DNA of 64,000 bases from assembly GCA_002701845.1 (NCBI GenBank), contig NZXG01000059.1:62001-126000 (forward strand), written 5' to 3'. This document shows, one piece after another, positions 45,177 through 53,157 of this stretch (within the stretch, counting starts at the first letter, position 1; every line of letters starts with the position of its first letter). The notes under the pieces were generated by a model that saw nothing but the letters and a program-made list of their open reading frames with translations, was not told the DNA's origin and did not search any database. Source of the DNA: Pseudomonadales bacterium. GTDB taxonomy: Bacteria > Pseudomonadota > Gammaproteobacteria > Pseudomonadales > Ketobacteraceae. Both the position numbers and the translations under genes were made by a program.

Positions 45177-46559
45177 TTACTCCTTCGCTCTCTCTTTGGC
45201 CATATTGATGCTGTCAATGGCAACCCTGGGCTGCCCGGAAAAGTTGTTGTGGATCAGCGCGGGATCCGCCAGGGCATCCTGCGCAAACTGCAGACCGTGG
45301 CAATCCAGACACACCGGTCTGAGCATTTTTTCGTTGGGCCGCAAAGTGGCGTTCTGATTGTGCTCGGTGACAAACCGGCCCGCTTCATGGGGATGATCCA
45401 CTTTCGGCATATGGCAGCTGGCACAGGTCACGCCGCTGCCCGGGGACAGTTCCCCGGCGGCGGCTTTCAGCGCCAATTGATGATGGGGCGAGCCCTGGTA
45501 CTGGCGGCTGTGCTCATCGTCATGACAACCCAGGCAGGCGTCCACCGCCGCCGCCAGCCCCAACTGATAATCGTGGGCACCGTGACAGCTGTTGCAGGTG
45601 AGTTCGGTGTGGGCCACCTCGGTTTTGAACGGCAACCGTCCTTGCGCCGGGGTCATGGGCGTCAACAACCGCTGGTTCGGATCCATCAGCGGCTGCAGTG
45701 CCTGATTCAGGGGGAAGGATTCCTCCGCCTGCCGTCGCACCGCCAATCGCATACCGTGTTTACCCCGCAAAAAGCCCGCGGCCTGGGGCTGATGGCAGTC
45801 GATGCATACCAGCGCATCGGGCTGCTCGGTAAAACTTTCCCCCGTGCCATGACAGGCGGAGCAATTGCTGTCCGGGTTGGCGTGAGCACTGTGCAGCCAC
45901 TGCTGATGAGCCTGTTCCGCAGCATCTGAGGTCAACGGGTAATCCGCCGGCGGGGGCGCCGGCGTGGCCGCCGGATATTCCAGGTAGGCCTGCATGGCCG
46001 CCAGTACCGGTTGCGGATGCAGCGGGGGCTCACCGGCATGCTGGGTCAGGAAATCCTCGTACAGCGCCCGGTTGTCGTGATAATTGTGGCAGCCGGCGGA
46101 GGCACAGGTATCGAACGCCATCCCCTCATGGGAGGGCCGGTCCTCGGCTATATCCTCATGACAGGCAATGCAATAATCCGTGGCCAGAGTGACCCCCATG
46201 TCCCGGGTGATCCGGGGCCGATGTTCCCGGTGACAGGCCACGCAATAACGGGCGTCGATCTGCGCCAGGCGATCCGCGTTACGGGGATCGGTAAACTTGG
46301 ATTTGGGATGGGAATCCTGAGCCTGTTTCAATTCGGCGCCATGACAACCCACGCAGGCGTCCTGCAGCAAGTCGTCACCGCCAAAGGGCGATTGGTGACA
46401 GGTGGCACAGGCTAGTTCAATCTGATGATGGCCGTGGGTGGTCTCGCCGATCAAAAAAGTCTCCTTTTTCGGTTCCAGAAACAGCTCATTGGCCCACACA
46501 CCCGCCACTGCCAGCACCGCCAGAGTCAATAGCGAATAGAACAGGGTTACTTTTTTCAC
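45177..46559 (-). CDS. Membrane-anchored undecahaem c-type cytochrome
   Basis: 460 residues. A membrane anchor (SLLTLAVLAVAGVWANELF) keeps it in the periplasm. I count ten CxxCH sites (CATCH, CVGCH, CVACH, CIACH, CSACH, CIDCH, CNSCH, CLGCH, CASCH, CLDCH) and one CASAGCH, a CX4CH form, giving eleven possible haems. Many histidines between sites fit bis-His ligation. It is related to cytochrome c3/NapC-NrfB-type electron carriers by motif only. It follows the FAD/Fe-S membrane protein by about 40 bases and precedes the Tll0287-like gene by three, an apparent operon. Confidence 0.92.
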   Translation of the reverse strand: MKKVTLFYSLLTLAVLAVAGVWANELFLEPKKETFLIGETTHGHHQIELACATCHQSPFGGDDLLQDACVGCHGAELKQAQDSHPKSKFTDPRNADRLAQIDARYCVACHREHRPRITRDMGVTLATDYCIACHEDIAEDRPSHEGMAFDTCASAGCHNYHDNRALYEDFLTQHAGEPPLHPQPVLAAMQAYLEYPAATPAPPPADYPLTSDAAEQAHQQWLHSAHANPDSNCSACHGTGESFTEQPDALVCIDCHQPQAAGFLRGKHGMRLAVRRQAEESFPLNQALQPLMDPNQRLLTPMTPAQGRLPFKTEVAHTELTCNSCHGAHDYQLGLAAAVDACLGCHDDEHSRQYQGSPHHQLALKAAAGELSPGSGVTCASCHMPKVDHPHEAGRFVTEHNQNATLRPNEKMLRPVCLDCHGLQFAQDALADPALIHNNFSGQPRVAIDSINMAKERAKE

Positions 46560-46598
46560 CGGCCCCTCACGTAGGTCATGGGTGATTGCCGCCAGCCA

Positions 46599-48614
46599 TC
46601 AGAAGAAATACACACTGAGCACATGAAACCCCAGCAATATGGGAAGCGGCCAGAACAGCACGATGTGGGCATGGGTAAACCACTGGCGCAACTGCTTGCC
46701 CAGGTAACTGCCCGTGGCCCGATGTTCGCGGCCGATCACCACGCCGGCCAGCGCCCCCACCAGCGCCAGCAGGACAAAATTCAGCATCAGGTATTGATTG
46801 AGGTTAGCGCCCAGGGCGAAGCCGGTATGCAGGTAGAGCACCACCAGGGCCACCAGCCCCAGCACCGTGTGAAACAAACGCCACCAGGGAAAGCCCCCGA
46901 GCCTGACGCGGGAGACCCGTTTGCGCAGCGAGATCAGCAATGCCACCACACTCAGGCCCAGCAGGGTGAAGCCGGTGATCTGTTTCAGCAGGCCATCGGT
47001 CCAGAACTGCTCCAGCCAACTGGCAGCGGCGAATTGCTCGGAATACACCGGACCCGGCAGCACCAGGGTCAGCAGCGCCAGGATCAACCCCAGGCTCACC
47101 ACCGTCAGCAGTGGCCGGGAGCCCGTGGCAGAGGGTGCCGGCGCTGGTGCCCCCACCAGTTCCGCCAACAGAGGCTTGCAGGAACCGCAAACGGTGGAGG
47201 CGCCGGTTTCCCGGGCCAGGGTCTCAACACTGTCGCAGCCGGCGCCGCAGGCCCGGGCCAGGGTGCCTTTGGTCACTGCCCGACAGTTGCAGACGATGGC
47301 TGCGGCGGGCCAGTCCGCCACCTGCTGACCCGCGGAATCCGGCCACAGCCGGCCGGTCTTGCGAAAGCGGGCCAGCTGCCAGGGATAAAGCCGCTGTTCG
47401 CCCAGTAATGCCTGTTGCATACGACTGCGTTGCGGACATTCCCCCACCGCCACCAGGCCTTTCAGTCGATTGCGACGCAGCAGTAACTTGCAGTAATCCC
47501 CCTGGGGACTGTGAAACACCGCGCTGGCATCAATCTGTTGCTCATATTCATCGCCGATCCAGCCCATGGTAAAAATGGGCAGATCAAGGATTTTCAATTG
47601 CGTGGCCGCCATCGAGCCCTGATAGTGGGCATCCCCTTCGCACAACCGATCCGCCAACACGGCGGCCTGCTCCAGTCCGGGCGCCAGCAAACCATAGACC
47701 GATCCGCGATGCTCGGCGCACTCGCCGATGGCGTAAACCCCGGGCAGGTTGGTTTGCAGCTGGTCGTCCACCGCGATCCCCCGACCCACCCCTACGCCAC
47801 TGGCGCGGGCCAGTTCCACGTTGGGCTGGATTCCAGTGGCGAAAATTACCGTGTCGCACGCCAGGGTGGCCCCGTTGCGCAGCTCCACCTTCTCCACCCG
47901 TCCCGAACCCTGGAGGGCCCGCACGCCGGCATTAAGAAAGACCTCGATGCCGTAACCTTCCAACGTGCGTTTGAGAATGGCCCCGGCCTCTATGTCCAGC
48001 TGCCGGTTCATCAACCGGTTGCTTTGGTGTACCAGCGCCACCTGGGTGTGATTGCGCTGCATGGCCCGGGCCGCCTCCACCCCCAGCAGACCACCCCCCA
48101 CCACCAGGGTGCGGCGGGTGCGCACCGAGCGCGCCATTAGCTCCTGAGCATCATTCAGGTCGCGGAACACATAGATCCCGGCCAGATCCATCCCCTGCAC
48201 ATTGGGCACCCAGGGCTGGGATCCGGTGGCGAAAACCAACTGGTCAAAGTGGTGACTAACGCCCTTATCGTCCCGTAACATCCGAGCCTGCGCATCCAGC
48301 GTGACCACCCGCCGGTTGAGAAAATGAAACTGACGCTCCTGGGCGGAGATTTCCGGGTACAGAATATCGTTGTAACGCACTTCACCGGCCAGCAGAGAAG
48401 ACAGCTGAATCCGGTTATAGGGGCGCCAGGGTTCGTCCCCGAACAGTTTGATCAGGCCCGGGTAGCCCCGCTGCAACAGCTCCCGGGCAAACTGCAGCCC
48501 CACCGGCCCACAGCCGATCACCACCAGCACCGGGCGCCCGGTTTGCGGCGACATCCCGGCCGGTGGTTCAAGGGCGGCGGAATCCCAATTCTGCTCCAGT
48601 TGTGCTACGGCCAT
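46599..48614 (-). CDS. Membrane NAD(P)H oxidoreductase: FAD, BFD-type [2Fe-2S] and haem b helices
   Basis: 671 residues from the ATG at 48614 (GGTGAG just upstream; a GTG at 48620 is possible). Three parts are fused. (1) A NirB/rubredoxin-reductase-like FAD/NAD(P) domain: VVIGCGPVGLQFA, LVFATGSQPW, LVVGGGLLGVEAA, GVYAIGECAEH. (2) A BFD-type iron-sulfur domain: VCNCRAVTKGTL and STVCGSCKP, with cysteines C-x-C and C-x2-C. (3) A C-terminal membrane part with about five helices and two His pairs spaced 14 residues apart (FHTVLGLVALVVLYLH; HIVLFWPLPILLGFH), as in cytochrome b561 or ferric reductase proteins. It likely moves electrons from NAD(P)H through the membrane to the periplasmic cytochrome encoded next. 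Gene order supports this. Confidence 0.88.
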   Translation of the reverse strand: MAVAQLEQNWDSAALEPPAGMSPQTGRPVLVVIGCGPVGLQFARELLQRGYPGLIKLFGDEPWRPYNRIQLSSLLAGEVRYNDILYPEISAQERQFHFLNRRVVTLDAQARMLRDDKGVSHHFDQLVFATGSQPWVPNVQGMDLAGIYVFRDLNDAQELMARSVRTRRTLVVGGGLLGVEAARAMQRNHTQVALVHQSNRLMNRQLDIEAGAILKRTLEGYGIEVFLNAGVRALQGSGRVEKVELRNGATLACDTVIFATGIQPNVELARASGVGVGRGIAVDDQLQTNLPGVYAIGECAEHRGSVYGLLAPGLEQAAVLADRLCEGDAHYQGSMAATQLKILDLPIFTMGWIGDEYEQQIDASAVFHSPQGDYCKLLLRRNRLKGLVAVGECPQRSRMQQALLGEQRLYPWQLARFRKTGRLWPDSAGQQVADWPAAAIVCNCRAVTKGTLARACGAGCDSVETLARETGASTVCGSCKPLLAELVGAPAPAPSATGSRPLLTVVSLGLILALLTLVLPGPVYSEQFAAASWLEQFWTDGLLKQITGFTLLGLSVVALLISLRKRVSRVRLGGFPWWRLFHTVLGLVALVVLYLHTGFALGANLNQYLMLNFVLLALVGALAGVVIGREHRATGSYLGKQLRQWFTHAHIVLFWPLPILLGFHVLSVYFF

Positions 48615-48943
48615 GGCCACTCACCAGATAACGGGGTTTTGTGCCGGGGCTACAAAACTCGTGCCAGGGTGACCGGAGCAGCGTCAAACTCGGAATATTG
48701 GCAGATTTGCACCATCTGCAGACAGCAAAATTCGAAGCTTTCACTGTTTTGGTTCAGGTTTTATGGCGGCGGTTGCGCGGCGGCTTCAGGTCATGCCTCA
48801 AATTCGTCCCATTACCCGGGAACCGGCACTGATCTGGTGCCGTTTGCTGAATCCAGCCCGGCCGCAGGACCCATCGGACAGCCCCCGGTGAAATGGGCCC
48901 TGGCGAAGTCGCGGCGACCCCCGAATTAAACCCAGAACCGGTC

Positions 48944-48957
48944 AATTGCCGGCAATT
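48944..48957. repeat. Perfect 14-base palindrome upstream of the ETF-QO promoter
   Basis: AATTGCCGGCAATT is its own reverse complement. It ends two bases before the -35 hexamer of the promoter at 48960, a normal position for an operator. The 480-base stretch 48621-49102 is otherwise without a gene; it also carries a smaller inverted repeat at 48701-48719. Confidence 0.6.
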
Positions 48958-48959
48958 CA

Positions 48960-48988
48960 TTGGTTTTGTTTCACTTCTCTCTTATAAT
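48960..48988 (+). promoter_or_regulatory. ETF-QO promoter
   Basis: TTGGTT (48960-48965), 17 bases, then a perfect TATAAT (48983-48988). About 115 bases of leader follow before the ATG at 49103, containing GGCGGGCG-rich and CTTGGG segments of unknown function. Confidence 0.7.
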
Positions 48989-49102
48989 ACGCCCGTTTGA
49001 ATTGGCGGGCGCCCCCCTGCATCAGCCTTGGGGCCACTGAGCTTGGGCCATGTGTTGGCCGCCCTTTCTGTTTATCCATAGGCTTGCCAGAGGAGACACG
49101 CT

Positions 49103-50743
49103 ATGGAACGTGAATCGATGGAATATGATGTCGTCATCGTGGGCGCGGGTCCCGCGGGACTGTCCACTGCCTGCAAACTGAAGCAGTTAAATGAAGAGCT
49201 TGCAGTCTGCGTGGTGGAGAAAGGCTCCGAGGTGGGTGCCCACATCCTCTCCGGTGCCGTCATCGAGCCCCGTGCCATGAATGAGCTGTTCCCCAACTGG
49301 AAGGAACTGGGGGCGCCCCTGAACGTTCCGGTGAGTGAGGACGAAGTTTATTTTCTCACCAGCGACAGCAAAGCCAGCAAAGTGCCGCATTTCGGTATTC
49401 CCAAACCCATGCACAACGACGGCAATTACATCGTCAGTCTGGGTAACGTGTGCCGCTGGCTGGCGGAACAGGCGGAAGGCCTCGGGGTGGAGATCTACCC
49501 CGGTTTCGCCGCTGCCGAGGTGCTGTACCACGAAGATGGCCGGGTCAAGGGCATTGCCACCGGGGATATGGGGGTATCCGCCAATGGGGAGCAAAAACCC
49601 AGCTACCAGCCCGGATTTGAACTGCACGCCAAGTACACCGTGTTCTCGGAAGGCTGCCGTGGCAACCTGGGCAAGCAACTGATCCGCCATTTCAAGCTGG
49701 ATGAAGGCAAGGACCCGCAACATTATGGCATTGGCATCAAAGAGCTGTGGGACGTAAAGCCGGAGAAACACAAGGAAGGCCTGGTTATTCATGGCGCCGG
49801 CTGGCCCCTGACCGAGAACGGTGCCACCGGTGGATTCTTTATGTACCACACCGAAAATGGTCAGGTCGTGGTGGGGCTGATTGCGGATCTCAACTATGAG
49901 AATCCCTATCTGAGCCCCTTCGATGAATTCCAGCGGATGAAACACCACCCGCTGTTCAAAGACACTCTGGAGGGCGGCTCCCGGATTTCCTACGGCGCCC
50001 GGGCCGTGATCAAGGGTGGCCTGCATTCGCTGCCCAAAATGACCTTCCCAGGTGGTTTGCTGGTTGGCTGCGATGCCGGCACCCTGAACTTCAGTAAGAT
50101 CAAGGGCACTCATACCGCCATGAAGAGCGGCATGCTGGCGGCGGAGGCCATTGCGGAAGGCATGAAGCAGGAACAGCCGCCGGCGGAGCTAACCGCCTAC
50201 AGCGACAAGTTCCAGCAGTCCTGGGTGTTCGATGAATTGTTCCGCAGCCGCAACTTCGGTGCCGCCATGCACAAGTTCGGCACCTTTTTCGGCGCTGCGT
50301 TCAACTACATCGATCAGAACATCTTTAATGGCAAATTGCCCGTTGAACTGCACGATACCACCCCGGACTACGCCTGTACCAAAGAGGCGGCCAACTTCTC
50401 GCCCATTAAATATCCAAAGCCCGATGGCAAGTTAAGTTTCGATAAGCTGGGGTCCGTGTTCCTCTCCAACACCAACCACGAAGAGGATCAACCCTGTCAT
50501 CTGCAGTTAAAGGATCCGTCCATTCCCATTCAGGTGAATCTGCCCAAGTACGCGGAGCCGGCCCAGCGCTATTGCCCGGCGGGTGTGTACGAAGTGGTGG
50601 AGGAAGAGGATGGCAGCCCACGCTTCCAGATCAATGCCCAGAACTGCGTACACTGCAAAACCTGCGATATCAAGGATCCCAGTCAGAACATCAATTGGGT
50701 GGTGCCGGAAGGCACCGGTGGGCCCAATTACCCCAACATGTAG
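49103..50743 (+). CDS. etfD: Electron transfer flavoprotein-ubiquinone oxidoreductase
   Basis: 546 residues, the normal length. It takes electrons from reduced ETF (loaded by acyl-CoA dehydrogenases) and passes them to ubiquinone at the membrane. FAD motif VVIVGAGPAGLSTACKL, then VVEKGSEVGAHILSGAV. The ferredoxin-like C-terminus binds one [4Fe-4S]: YCPAGVYEVVEE and INAQNCVHCKTCDIKDPSQNI. A ribosome site GAGG lies upstream. It has its own promoter at 48960 and a strong terminator at 50763, so it is a single-gene unit. Confidence 0.96.
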   Translation: MERESMEYDVVIVGAGPAGLSTACKLKQLNEELAVCVVEKGSEVGAHILSGAVIEPRAMNELFPNWKELGAPLNVPVSEDEVYFLTSDSKASKVPHFGIPKPMHNDGNYIVSLGNVCRWLAEQAEGLGVEIYPGFAAAEVLYHEDGRVKGIATGDMGVSANGEQKPSYQPGFELHAKYTVFSEGCRGNLGKQLIRHFKLDEGKDPQHYGIGIKELWDVKPEKHKEGLVIHGAGWPLTENGATGGFFMYHTENGQVVVGLIADLNYENPYLSPFDEFQRMKHHPLFKDTLEGGSRISYGARAVIKGGLHSLPKMTFPGGLLVGCDAGTLNFSKIKGTHTAMKSGMLAAEAIAEGMKQEQPPAELTAYSDKFQQSWVFDELFRSRNFGAAMHKFGTFFGAAFNYIDQNIFNGKLPVELHDTTPDYACTKEAANFSPIKYPKPDGKLSFDKLGSVFLSNTNHEEDQPCHLQLKDPSIPIQVNLPKYAEPAQRYCPAGVYEVVEEEDGSPRFQINAQNCVHCKTCDIKDPSQNINWVVPEGTGGPNYPNM

Positions 50744-50762
50744 CAGGCGGCAGTCAGCCCGG

Positions 50763-50792
50763 AAAAGAGCAGGCCACGGCCTGCTCTTTTTT
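50763..50792 (+). terminator. Rho-independent terminator of etfD
   Basis: A perfect 12-base stem (AAAAGAGCAGGC with GCCTGCTCTTTT) around a four-base loop CACG ends in a T-run. It lies 20 bases after the etfD stop. The A-run on the left arm gives a matching T-run on the other strand, so it can also stop the convergent DUF1285 transcript. Confidence 0.92.
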
Positions 50793-50811
50793 CGTTATCC
50801 CCGGCAACGCC

Positions 50812-51378
50812 TTAAAACCTGCCCAAACTGAAGCGTTGACCCAGGCTGGTGACAAACAATTCATTGCCGTGGTCGGTGTTCATCTCTGCCTGATCCACCA
50901 GTTGATAGAAGACATTGCGGGCAATCAATGCCTCCAGATTTTTTCGCACCAGAATATAAGGCGCCGGCTCGCCGCTGGTGGGGTCCACTTCCACCCGGAT
51001 CGGATGGTCTGGCCCGGCCACCACTTGGTCGTCCACGTTGGTGGTGAATTCCAGGGCGCTCCCCTCTTCCGTCTGGCGAGTATCCACCAGCACGGCCACA
51101 AAGGGGACATCCTCCACCTGAATACGGTATTTCTCCACCGGAGTGACCAGGAAGTATTCATCCCCCTCCCTGAGCAGGATGGTGGAGAACAGCTTCACCA
51201 GCGCCTGGCGCTTGATCTCCGAACCCAGATAAAACCACCGACCGTCCCGCTGGATGCGCATATCCAGGTCACCACTGAACGGCGGATTCCATTGTTCCAC
51301 CGGCGGCAGGGGCTTTTTCCCATCGCCCTTCGGCGCCACCGAATCCGCCAGTTGCTCCAGATTCACCTTGCTTTTCAT
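50812..51378 (-). CDS. DUF1285 family protein
   Basis: 188 residues from the ATG at 51378; the frame extends to 51480 without support. The sequence WNPPFSGDLDMRIQRDGRWFYLGSEIKRQALVKLFSTILLREGDEYFLVTPVEKYRI is the family signature. It is a cytoplasmic beta-rich protein, conserved in gammaproteobacteria and alphaproteobacteria, with no settled role. It is convergent with etfD over the shared terminator. The sequence just before the ATG (GGAG one base away) is a poor ribosome site, so the start is somewhat uncertain. Confidence 0.85.
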   Translation of the reverse strand: MKSKVNLEQLADSVAPKGDGKKPLPPVEQWNPPFSGDLDMRIQRDGRWFYLGSEIKRQALVKLFSTILLREGDEYFLVTPVEKYRIQVEDVPFVAVLVDTRQTEEGSALEFTTNVDDQVVAGPDHPIRVEVDPTSGEPAPYILVRKNLEALIARNVFYQLVDQAEMNTDHGNELFVTSLGQRFSLGRF

Positions 51379-51497
51379 ACTCCATGTCCCGTTGCTTTCA
51401 CCGCAAAGAAAGACTCGCGGCACGGTTTTTCCCGCACCGGTTCTGCTTTGGGTTATTGTCCGACTGTCGAATGATAACACTGCCGATTGGGCTGCGC

Positions 51498-52244
51498 CTA
51501 CTGCCGGTGGGCATGGGCCATGGCGGTGATACGGCTGACCAGCAGACCACTAAGGGCATCCAGCTCTTCAGCGCTGGTATCCCGCCAGCGGGATTCAATA
51601 CCCAAACGGGCGTGGGCGTAAATGGCATCCAGCTGCTGGCCGCTGCCGACATCATAGACACTTACCAATAACGCCAGTTCGCCTGCCGGGGCAGCAACAC
51701 AGCCGGCGGGGATTGCGCCACCACCGGCCGGGGCAGGCGTCTTCGCAGGGGTTTCTGTTGGGTTTTCTGCAGGGTTTTCTGCAAGGTTTTCTGCATGGCT
51801 ATCGGCCGCGACTGGCGCTGAGCCAGGTACAGACGCCGGTTCGCAGGCAGCAGCAGCAGCGCTGGCGGGCCAACTCACCACCCGGGGAAACAGCAGCAAT
51901 TGGGCGTTGGCAGCAGCGGCTGTGGCCAGTGCGGCATCCAGCGACTGCGGCAGCGGGTCCACGCTGACCCGGGAAAAATAGCGCCGCAAATGCTGGGTCA
52001 GCGCGTCACGGGCCCTAAGATTGGCGGGCAGGCCGGCCACGGCAGCGGGCTCCGGACTGGCAAAGCCCACGGCGATGCGATAGTGCCGGGCCAACACCCA
52101 TTGCGCCTCGCGCACCACCTGCCGGCTGGCCAGGGGGGAAACCGCGTGCTGCGCCGAGTGGCCGAAAGGCGCCAAAGAACCCTGTGCACTGCAGCCTGCA
52201 ACCACCGGCAAACCCGCCACCAGTAACCACAACCAAACTCTCAT
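51498..52244 (-). CDS. DUF4823-type lipoprotein
   Basis: 248 residues from the ATG at 52244 (AGGAG eight bases upstream). Lipoprotein signal VWLWLLVAGLPVVAGCSAQ gives an acylated Cys. The mature part resembles DUF4823 lipoproteins: a TPR-free alpha/beta fold with LLLFPRVVSW and LALLVSVYDVGSGQQLDAIYAHAR. A low-complexity linker (AENLAENPAENPTETPAKTP) comes from a 12-base tandem repeat in the DNA. Stands alone; probably in the outer or inner membrane facing the periplasm. Family assignment moderate. Confidence 0.78.
   Translation of the reverse strand: MRVWLWLLVAGLPVVAGCSAQGSLAPFGHSAQHAVSPLASRQVVREAQWVLARHYRIAVGFASPEPAAVAGLPANLRARDALTQHLRRYFSRVSVDPLPQSLDAALATAAAANAQLLLFPRVVSWPASAAAAACEPASVPGSAPVAADSHAENLAENPAENPTETPAKTPAPAGGGAIPAGCVAAPAGELALLVSVYDVGSGQQLDAIYAHARLGIESRWRDTSAEELDALSGLLVSRITAMAHAHRQ
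51761..51796. repeat. Three 12-base tandem repeats inside the DUF4823 gene
   Basis: GGTTTTCTGCAG, GGTTTTCTGCAA and GGTTTTCTGCAT lie in tandem, a 12-base unit repeated in phase with the reading frame, so unit changes alter the linker by four residues. A fourth degenerate copy lies just left. Confidence 0.75.
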
Positions 52245-52309
52245 CGACATTTCTCCTCAACGGGCGATGTATCCGGTCACTGGTGCAAGTGTAGCGTATG
52301 AGTGGCTAT

Positions 52310-52945
52310 TTATCCGCGGTCCCGGCGATTACCCATGCGGATACCAATATCCCCGAGGAAACTGAAAAAGCGGTCCTTGTCCTCAATGAATTCCTGGTAA
52401 AACTTGGAGTGGTACAAAGCCACGGCCCCATGCACCAGGGCCCAGGCGGCAAAGATATGGAAATAAGGCGGTACATCCTCCAGGGTGCCGTCATCAATCT
52501 TGGCCTTAATCGACGCCACCAGTTTATCCATATTACTGGCGCGAATTTCGTGGAGCCGTGCCACCAGCTCCGGGCACGAGGTTTTATTGGTGAGCTTGTG
52601 TTCCAGACGGTCAAACAAGGCGTACTTTTCCGGCTCTCTCATGCGAAACGAGAAATAATCCTTGGCCAGTTTGGCCCGGTCCTCGGAGCCGCTTTCATTG
52701 AGGCGGTCAAACAACTCCGCCAGCTCTTCCTCATAGCGGATCATCAAGCGCAGATAAATCTCATCCTTGGTTTCGAAATGCTTATAGATGGTGCCTTTGC
52801 CAATGTTCACCGCGTCAGCGATCATTTCCACGGTCACCTTGTCTTCACCGTGCTCAATGAACAGTTCCTGGGCCCGTTCCAGGATCTCTTCCTCACGCTT
52901 GCGGAACTCTTTTGCTTTCTGACTGGCCTTTTGCAAATCCGTCAT
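52310..52945 (-). CDS. TetR family transcriptional regulator
   Basis: 211 residues from the ATG at 52945 (GGAG eight bases upstream). The N-terminal helix-turn-helix reads VTVEMIADAVNIGKGTIYKHFETKDEIYLRLM, preceded by REEEILERAQELFIEHG, the TetR signature. The ligand-binding part is helical (YLRLMIRYEEELAELFDRL, FHIFAAWALVHGAVALYHSKFYQ). It is divergent from the class V aminotransferase gene over a 213-base gap. Similarity to fatty-acid-responsive regulators is not strong enough to name a ligand. It could control the operator-like sites near lipid genes, but that is only a guess. Confidence 0.9.
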   Translation of the reverse strand: MTDLQKASQKAKEFRKREEEILERAQELFIEHGEDKVTVEMIADAVNIGKGTIYKHFETKDEIYLRLMIRYEEELAELFDRLNESGSEDRAKLAKDYFSFRMREPEKYALFDRLEHKLTNKTSCPELVARLHEIRASNMDKLVASIKAKIDDGTLEDVPPYFHIFAAWALVHGAVALYHSKFYQEFIEDKDRFFSFLGDIGIRMGNRRDRG

Positions 52946-53091
52946 TAATCTCACTCCGATACCACAACCTGGGCGCAATTATGCGCAATTTGCCGGATTT
53001 TTCCTATGACTCAAGGCTAAAATCCAGCCCGTTATGGCCACAAATGTCAGGTTGTCACCGCCTGCCCGACACAGTTACCACTCCCTGGCCC

Positions 53092-53109
53092 AGTGACCTT
53101 TGAGTCACT
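53092..53109. promoter_or_regulatory. Inverted repeat between TetR and aminotransferase genes
   Basis: AGTGAC (53092-53097), a six-base spacer and GTCACT (53104-53109) form a symmetric site 49 bases upstream of the aminotransferase GTG. It could be an operator for the divergent TetR regulator; the match is short. Confidence 0.4.
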
Positions 53110-53157
53110 CTCTGTGAAACTATAGACTATCCCTAATTCAGCATTCGGGAGTCGTCC

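Noticed and set aside
52960-53000. GCGCAATT direct repeat near the TetR start as autoregulatory operator
   Set aside because: Two copies ten bases apart are present, but neither forms a good palindrome and no promoter could be aligned with them.
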